Assembly (NCBI GenBank): GCA_022496205.1
Contig: WTXD01000001.1
Location: 372,001 to 436,000, forward strand
Source of the DNA: Gloeopeniophorella convolvens
Lineage: Eukaryota > Basidiomycota > Agaricomycetes > Russulales
DNA length: 64,000 nucleotides
Direction: 5' to 3'
How positions within the stretch are numbered: position 1 is the stretch's first letter; every line of letters begins with the position of its first letter. The notes beneath the pieces are model-generated. The model saw nothing but the letters and a program-made list of their open reading frames with translations, was not told where the DNA came from and searched no databases. Shown here piece after piece: positions 57,584 to 64,000 of this stretch. Both the position numbers and the translations under genes were made by a program.

Positions 57584-60580
57584 CTAAGACTCGTCTCGGG
57601 GAAGCCCCCAACCTGGCTGCAGCCTCCCCGCGAGATTGCTGACTGGGCCTGACAGTCCCGCCTGGCTCTTGAAGCTCTCCAAAAAGTTCTTGATGAGGTT
57701 GTAGTCCATGCCACCCTCCGCATCGAGGTCCACGTCGTCATCTTCATCATGATCCAGTGCAGCTTTGAGTTCGGCGTCCATGGCATGCTCGATGTCCATC
57801 GTCTCCGCGTCTTGCGCGGGGGCCTTCTGTTTGCCCTTTCCTTCGCTCGAGAGACTCGAAGAACCTTGGCGCTGGCCTTTCGATTTCGACCGCGCAAGCT
57901 CTTCATCCATAGCTTTCATGACGGCCTCGAATGAATTCAAGTTGGGATTTTTCGCCTGGGGTCCTGAAGTAGAGGGCGAATGGTCTGACTTGGGTAGTCC
58001 ACTCGAGGTTATCCGGTCGGGTGCGGTGGCTTTCGTCGCTGGTGCGTGGCTCTCAGTTACAACATGGGCAGGAACAAATGCTGTGGCGATCAATGAGACG
58101 TGGCCCCGAGGATCATAGACGTAAGACACACCTCCTCGGCTCTTCCGCTCTCGTATAATCTCGCGCCAATGCTCGTCAGATATCCCAAGGGCCTGTCTTG
58201 AAAACTCCAGGAACTCTTCCTCTTCCTCAGCCATGTCCACCTCGACTTCGCCTACGACCTGCGGCTGGTCTTCCTCCTCTTCATCATCATCCAGAACCGC
58301 GGCATCTTCGTCGTCGGTATCATCTGAGTCCACCCCTTCATACTGGTCCCGGGGGAGGATAGGCGGCCGCATGGGCTTAGATTGTGGTAGAAGATGGTCC
58401 GCGCCCGCGCCCGCGTCCGACTTCTCTGTGTCTGCTTCGACGACCTCGCTCCCCAGCGTTGCAGGCGCCACACGTTGCGAGTGGTCGTGGAAAGAAGGGG
58501 GCATGCGACCGTATTCCGATGGGTCGATTCCAGGTACCAAATTCTCCATGGCATCGGCACGGGCGGCCTTGGCGGAATCATCGTCACGATCAGAGTCGTC
58601 AGAGTCTGAAAACTTCTCGTCGCTGAGCTCGTCCGCCTCTTCGCCCGAAGACTGTTCCCTGAATAGCGTGTATCAGCACTGGACGCATCTGTACCACGGA
58701 AAGTCATACTCCTCGAACATTGCCCCTTCGACGTCTCCTTGTCCTGCGACGAATGCGTCAACTTTGCTTGCCAAATCTCGCAATTTGGCGACCTGGGCGT
58801 TTGCTATACGGTCCTCTTCATTCTCTGGCTGTGGAGAGCGGTCGACGTCCGTCGCATTGTCCGCGCTTTGCGCACCCTGAGCCATTTTTTGTTGAAGAAA
58901 ATCATCGAAATCCTCTGCGTTGACATTGAGCCAGTCGTCGGAGTCTTCATCATCCTGTGACGGTTCAAGGTCACCCGCGTTGGCCAACGCAGCGTTCACT
59001 TGGTATGCGAACGAGGGGCGCGATGCATCGCTGCCAAGAGGATTTCAGCCTGCAACTCGGCAACCGATATCAAGACCTACTCATCCCGTCGACTTTGGAT
59101 GAAAACTTCCATAGCCTTGGTTTCGAGCTCATTCCAGAGCTGCGAACCTTTGATCTGGTCCCGGAAGTAGCCTGCGGTCTGGATGTTGGAGATGTATTTT
59201 GCATATTCCGGATCCCGCTGCAACGCCTCTCTCCGTGCCTGGACCTATATATGAGAGTTCAGTCCTGGTAACGGCGAGAAAGTTGGTGGGTGCTGACAGC
59301 AGCATTCAAGCCGTTGGCGCTGGCATTGGCTGGTTCACTGCGGGGTCCGCCCTCCTGATAGAGCATCTCGAAACCGCAGGACTGCGTTGTTGCCAGTGAG
59401 AAATTGGGAGCAACGTGCGGCAGAGCGAACGCACGATCTTCATTCCCAGATCCTTCCACCTCCACTCCGGGGTGCCTTCTTTCTCTTGCCAGTGACCAAA
59501 TACTTTGGGTGGGTAGAACTTCTGGCCCACCAACTGGGCATAGGCGGTTCGCGTTAGGCGAACGGCCTGTAAAATGCACGGCGTTGGATGGAAACGAGAC
59601 ATTTTGTGCACCGCCTGAGCACTCGATCAGCGAACGCCGCGAGAACCATGATCCACCCGCACCCGTAACTGGGCAGCATCTCGCGTATAGAAGGCCTCAG
59701 CGGCTTTCTGAACAAGCCCAGGGTCGACAGAGAGAGCTTTTGATATATCTTTGGGGAGATAGGCTTTTGCTTTATGAACATGGTGTGACAGTGCGTCCGG
59801 ATACCTTTAACCTAGGTAAACAATTGCACATGACACAAGCGTTCAGACTGACCTCGAGATCCTTTGCCAAACTGTCTGCTCCACCGATCGAGGCGCTTGC
59901 GTGTCAACCGATGCATCTCTGACAAGCTTCAAAGCATCGGAGATGTCAAGATGATCTTCAGTCTCTCCCGAATCATCGTCGTCCCCGCCAGCTTTATGAC
60001 GACGCCTTCTGCTAGAGGGCGGAGAGACATGTGAGAGGGGAATGAGGTGCAGGTGGTAGTTGTGGATCCAGACCTACACGCAGGGGCCTTCAGGTGACCT
60101 TGCAAAGCGAAGGTTGCAAGAAGGGGGTGCGCACCCTGTTCTCAACAACCGAGGGAGTCACCCACGACGGTAGAGCGTCCGCCGCCTCGATGAGCACAAA
60201 TTCCCCGTCTGAGTCACGTACGCTTCACATATGTTAGATGACCAGATAATGTACATGAGACAACCTTACCTGATGGCAAAGTCCCACTTCGAGCTGATCT
60301 CGCGAAGGAGCCATACGACACACCACTCATCGTCTATCGAATCTCCGACTCTCATCCTCCCCTCCAGGACCCATCCAGAGGTTTCTTCGTCTCGCACGAC
60401 TTTGAGCTGAAACTGGTCGCGGTGCCATATGAAGTCGCGAAGAAGTGCGTCCACGAAACTTTGCACCGACAAGGCTAAGCCGGTGGCGGACATTCTGTCG
60501 GAGAGCGCATTGGTTGGGTGCAAGACATAGTGAATAGCGTCTTCTGCGATGGAAGGTGGTTGGTTGAATATAGCCTGCAT
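57584..60580 (-). CDS. ECD: Ecdysoneless (ECD/SGT1) family protein
   Basis: Conserved eukaryotic protein linked to pre-mRNA splicing and cell-cycle control; the fungal members are sometimes called SGT1. The ATG at 60580 gives MQAIFNQPPSIAEDAIHYVL. Family blocks: FIWHRDQFQLKVVRDEETSG, RMRVGDSIDDEWCVVWLLRE, ISSKWDFAI, EFVLIEAADALPSWVTP, AYLPKDISKALSVDPGLVQK and AAEAFYTRDAAQL, and ALKLVRDASVDTQAP. The C-terminal third is acidic (SDDTDDEDAAVLDDDEEEED, EEEEEFLEFSRQALGIS) and ends LQPGWGLPRDES at 57584. The last exon contains the acidic-helix motif NSFEAVMKAMDEELARSK. At least ten exons, about 700 residues. The divergent gene is VMA7, 175 bp away. Strong family call. Confidence 0.88.
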
Positions 60581-60755
60581 CCAAGGTCAGCACTAAGTAG
60601 CGGCTTGCAAGTTCCAGTGACGGCGTCGAACGCGTCGATGTTACGCTTCTTGGCCTTCATCTTAGATTTCCCACGCTTAGCACCTCGGCCCGGGGGGCCA
60701 TTTCAGCCATGCTCAGGGCGCAGCGCTGCAGTCGCCCCATAGTAGCAGCGTACGA
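60581..60755. promoter_or_regulatory. Shared divergent promoter, ECD / VMA7
   Basis: 175 bp between opposite start codons, with no strong TATA box seen. It is the second-shortest divergent interval in the window after the IES1/oxygenase one, not counting the 127 bp between mS35 and the UPF0587 gene. Confidence 0.5.
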
Positions 60756-61321
60756 ATGGCGACCAGTGCACCCTCGAAGGACCGTAATTTACTAGCCGTG
60801 ATCGGAGACGAGGTGTGTACTCCGAAACAGCTACCTTCCTTACCAAATTCCCTTCCTTGTTACAGGACACTATCACTGGCCTCCTATTGGCGGGCATTGG
60901 ACAGGTTACCCCAGACCAGAAGAAGAATTTCTTCGTTGTTGAAGCTAGTGCGCAAGTTTCCCAGACTTCAGACGGCTTTCATGACGTCTCCCAATAGAGA
61001 CAGAAGCCCATGTCATCGAGGGTGTATTCGGCGAGTTCACGAAGCGTGAAGACATTGCCATTCTCCTAATAAACCAATATGTATGCATCCGCTTCTGTCT
61101 TCGCCATCGCCATGGCTCACCCTTTCCAGGTTGCGGAGAAGATTCGGCCAACCGTCGACAAATACCAGCAGGCGTTTCCGGCCTTGCTCGAAATACCATC
61201 GAAGGATCATCCTTATGGTGGGTGTTATCTGGGCCCGTGTCGCTACACGATGCATGATCTGTCTTTAGATCCATCCAAAGATTCCATACTGAAGCGCGTG
61301 CGGAAACTGTTCGGAGAATAA
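60756..61321 (+). CDS. VMA7: V-type ATPase subunit F
   Basis: Stalk subunit of the V1 sector of the vacuolar proton pump. Five exons. The ATG at 60756 gives [19 protein letters not shown], then after the intron [20 protein letters not shown] and NFFVVEA. The next exons give [48 protein letters not shown], and EIPSKDHPY; the last gives [17 protein letters not shown]. All joins keep frame. About 120 residues, the normal length. Single-copy essential gene in most fungi. Very confident. Confidence 0.95.
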
Positions 61322-61491
61322 GTAGAAGTACAGTGAAAGCAAGTCCGACGGGCAGGACGTGTGTGGTCGCGATGACTGTGCTTGATGACTCTTGCGCAAT
61401 CGCTGATGTCCTCAGGCTTGCCTCGGGCAGTGGTGCGAACGGTGGTAAATTATAATACAAAGATACCATAATGAGTGTATATGCAAGACTA

Positions 61492-62858
61492 TCAGCGACT
61501 CTCCCATCTCACAACAGGTTCACTCTCTCCAACCCCATCCGTGCGCTCAACAAATACGCGCAAAGGATTTCGGCTCTGCGAGCCTGCAAAAGCAATCAGC
61601 GGGCTGTGGAGTATGTCAAGTGGACTGCACCTACTTGGTATGTCGATAAGGATGTACCTGAAGACGAAATAGCCCGAGTCATCCTGCAGCCCGGAGGTCA
61701 AGCAGGTCAGCTGTGAGGGAGCTGGCATTACTCACCCGTACTAGATCGGCATGCACCTCCCCTTCTTGCCACACCCTCCCATACCCAGCATCCGCGCCCC
61801 CTTCCTGTGATCCCTTTTTACTTCCGCCTCTCACTGACCCGAACAAGCCAGTGACGCTGCTCCAGAAACCTTTGCTCTCCTTAGTTGATGCTTCCGCTTT
61901 CCTGGGCTCCATCACGGAGACTTGCGCTGTCACCGTTTTTGGAGGAACGGGATCCCCGGAGAGGTATCGGAAGAGCTCCTTGGTAGAGTCTGCAGTCTGC
62001 TGGGCGCGTCCCTTGACCCAATCCGTCGTGTCTTGTAAGGAGAGCTCAGGAAGATCGGCTAGCGTATCATTCGCCCAGGAGGACGCAGACTCAAGGTATG
62101 AGGCGCCTCTCTCCGATGCATGCGGGTCGGCCTGAACGTAGAAATTGAGAAGCATGTGTTCGCGACCGCTTGAGTCAAGCACTATCTGCGAAGAGACGTG
62201 TCGATTCCGGTGACGAGGGCGAAGAACTGACGGTGGGTTGTTGTGGAAGACCAATGAACCGGGCAGGTATCTTGCAACCTGCAAAGAGATACATATACGT
62301 CACACTGCGGAGTGTAGAAGCCAGCGTACCCGAGGTGATGCCTTGATCCGCTCGCAAGCTTCATTGTAAAGGACAGTAGGAGAGTTCCGCGAGAAGAGCT
62401 CCGATGTCAACGCGTAGGCCAGCACGGCCGTCAGACCTGCGCCGAAAAGAATCACTGTGAGGTTAGTCGTACGCGCAGTTGCCCTCATGGCTGGTGCGAG
62501 TTGGACTAGTTAGAAGGGGGCCCCTAGTGCGTGGGGACGGTGCCACGAACGGACCTTTGCCCTTGGTGCTCAGCTCTGACCACTTTTTGGCATCCGCCTC
62601 ATTGACGGAGGGTTGGGAGAGACCGAGTTGGAAAGGTCCAACAGAGTCGCCTTTTCTGGTGCTCCGCTGCTTCTGGTTGAGGGCCTGGGAGAGGAGGGAT
62701 GAAGAGCCGGGGGTTGGTTGAGGATACGATGAAGGATCACGATGAGTGGCGAATTGCCGTGACGAGCAGGTGATCGTCACAAGGACGCGTTTCCTTAATG
62801 TACAGGCTAGAGGAGGTGACCCCCTCTTAAGGGCAGTGCGGAAGGCGCGGAACGACAT
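61492..62858 (-). CDS. TIM21: TIM23-complex subunit Tim21
   Basis: Inner-membrane protein that links the TOM and TIM23 translocases and the respiratory chain. The ATG at 62858 gives MSFRAFRTALKRGSPPLACT, a basic presequence; the longer upstream frame lacks an ATG. An intron leads to the membrane helix TTNLTVILFGAGLTAVLAYA (with the next residues LTSELFSRNSPTVLYNEACE). The intermembrane-space domain has KASPR, YLPGSLVFHNNPP, RHRNRHVSSQIVLDSSGREH, and MLLNFYVQAD. Later exons give DDSGYFVFRYILIDIP and SQSRNPLRVFVERTDGVGES, ending VVRWESR. An added helical insert (WANDTLADLPELSLQDTTDW and following) lies between the core and the tail, longer than in yeast. Strong call. Confidence 0.9.
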
Positions 62859-63118
62859 GCTCGCGGCCGACTCGACGGGGTTGAGCGTCGACGCGAGTGC
62901 AGACGCTGGCAAACGAGTGTTGTGTGAGCAGCTTCACCCGCGGACCGGGACACCCGGTGCAGAGCGCCGCGACCCAGGACAGAGGCTATCGACCAGATCT
63001 GAATCGACCCATCCGAGAAACGGAGAAACGGTCGAGAAGTGATCCATATTGTAATGAGGATTAGGTCGTAAGCATCTATGAATGCTGTAGTCCTAAGGTA
63101 CGCAGTCTAAGTACAAGC

Positions 63119-64000
63119 TCATGCAACGGTCCCCCGTCTCAGTCTCTTGTAGAGTCCGATGATGACATCGTTTGCCGTGAGCGTTATGATCCTGGTGCAG
63201 ATGTTACTCCTTTGGAAGCAGGACTAAGCACTTCAACCTTACGTGTGTGGTGCTATTCTCAGGAAGTGGGCAGTTGAGCCTGCAATATGGTACCCTTAGC
63301 TTGAGGCCCGGCAAAAGAAGGAGGTACGATACAGACCTTTATACAGCGCGAGGGGCCCCTCCGTTGTCACCGTCTTCCACAGGCAATCAATAGGATTCTT
63401 GTAGAGGGTGCCCGTGATCCTGCCATTTGGAAGGCGTATCGTAGGTTGGTTGTAAACCCTCGTTAGCGCCTGTGGGGAGGTCAGTGTGAAGAAGACTTGG
63501 GAGTTACGGGGCTGACCGTATCAGCCGGTTGCATCGTAACCAACTGTCTTGATCGTTAGCAGCGTCGAAAACATATGAGAGTTTGACTCACAACACACAT
63601 GCCCGAGACTGAGCTGCTCGCGAGATACGTCAGTATGCTGTCCGCAGGCAAGATGCCTTTGGTGACCAATTGGTTCTTCGTCCAATTATATGTGGGTAAT
63701 TGAACCTGGAGGTGATTCGCCGATTGATCAACACAGAGCAGAACGTCAACATACAGAAGAGCCCATCGAGGTCCGGAGAATTGCAGCGTCCACTCCCCTC
63801 ACGAGACCGCGTAAGTGTTCTCGCTGGTATATGGTTCGAAGAGCATCCCAAGAGCTTTTATAGTGGTGCTGCGTCCCTACGGGTAATGCGGGCGAATATG
63901 CCTATGTCGGGCGTCGGAAAGGATCGAGATGAGAGAGCAGCAACAAAACTCACTTGCATCCGCGCCTTGATTAGAAACAGAGGGTTCCCCAGAGACGCTT
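63119..64000 (-). CDS. OAC1: Mitochondrial oxaloacetate-type carrier (SLC25), 5' end off the window
   Basis: Inner-membrane carrier of the Oac1 group, exchanging oxaloacetate, sulfate and related anions. The gene enters from the right edge. Visible family blocks (minus strand): [83 protein letters not shown], the carrier signature variant [37 protein letters not shown], then the last exon with [16 protein letters not shown] and the stop at 63119. At least four introns. The first repeat and the start are outside. The PxD motif and carrier repeats make the family certain; the Oac1 subgroup is likely. Confidence 0.88.

Noticed and set aside
1..64000. Secondary-metabolite cluster, transposon or integrated virus
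   Set aside because: Genes belong to unrelated core pathways, and no synthase, transposase, reverse transcriptase, terminal repeats or viral genes were seen.

Overview
This is a 64 kb stretch of nuclear DNA from a filamentous basidiomycete fungus, most likely an Agaricomycete. The genes are closely spaced and mostly broken by many short (about 50-75 bp) GT...AG introns with CTNA-type branch sites. The protein versions (BCK1-type MAPKKK, ATG26-type sterol glucosyltransferase with PH/GRAM domains, BYR4/BFA1, SUR7/PalI, V-ATPase F, AP-3 sigma, INO80 subunit IES1) are fungal. No bacterial operon, CRISPR array, rRNA, tRNA, transposon or integrated virus was recognised. Gene models below were made by joining exons by eye at splice sites where the joined protein matches the known family. 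Start and stop positions are given; internal splice sites are stated only where they could be placed.

Layout. 1-8 kb (all minus strand): 5' part of an acyl-CoA-binding protein, succinyl-CoA ligase alpha, the importin MTR10, and septin CDC3. 8-15 kb: a basidiomycete-type unknown protein, a nitrilase, mitochondrial ribosomal protein mS35, a CXXC zinc-binding UPF0587 protein (plus strand) and an IQ-motif fungal protein. 15-27 kb: the cell-wall-integrity MAPKKK BCK1, GID8, then a divergent pair (RRP15 / ankyrin-DIL protein), and urease accessory protein UreD. 27-41 kb: BYR4/BFA1, then NRDE2 divergent from LYS1, a low-complexity unknown protein, and INO80 subunit IES1 divergent from a 2-oxoglutarate/Fe(II) oxygenase with only 23 bp between the two start codons. 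41-52 kb: the large sterol 3-beta-glucosyltransferase ATG26 divergent from a SUR7/PalI membrane protein, a 2 kb gene-free interval, and a two-finger C2H2 regulator. 52-64 kb: a large-subunit catalase, MED6 convergent with AP-3 sigma, ECD divergent from VMA7, TIM21, and the 3' part of a mitochondrial oxaloacetate-type carrier.

The genes are housekeeping genes from many pathways: mitochondrion (LSC1, mS35, TIM21, OAC1), vacuole and trafficking (VMA7, AP-3 sigma, ATG26), septation and wall (CDC3, BYR4, BCK1, SUR7), transcription and RNA (MED6, IES1, NRDE2, RRP15, MTR10, ECD), and amino-acid or nitrogen metabolism (LYS1, nitrilase, UreD). I see no co-functional cluster and no convincing undescribed system. 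The points most worth a second look are structural: very short divergent intervals, a probable in-frame GC-AG intron in AP-3 sigma, start-codon-sized first exons, an alternative MED6 end, and a few uncharacterised proteins.
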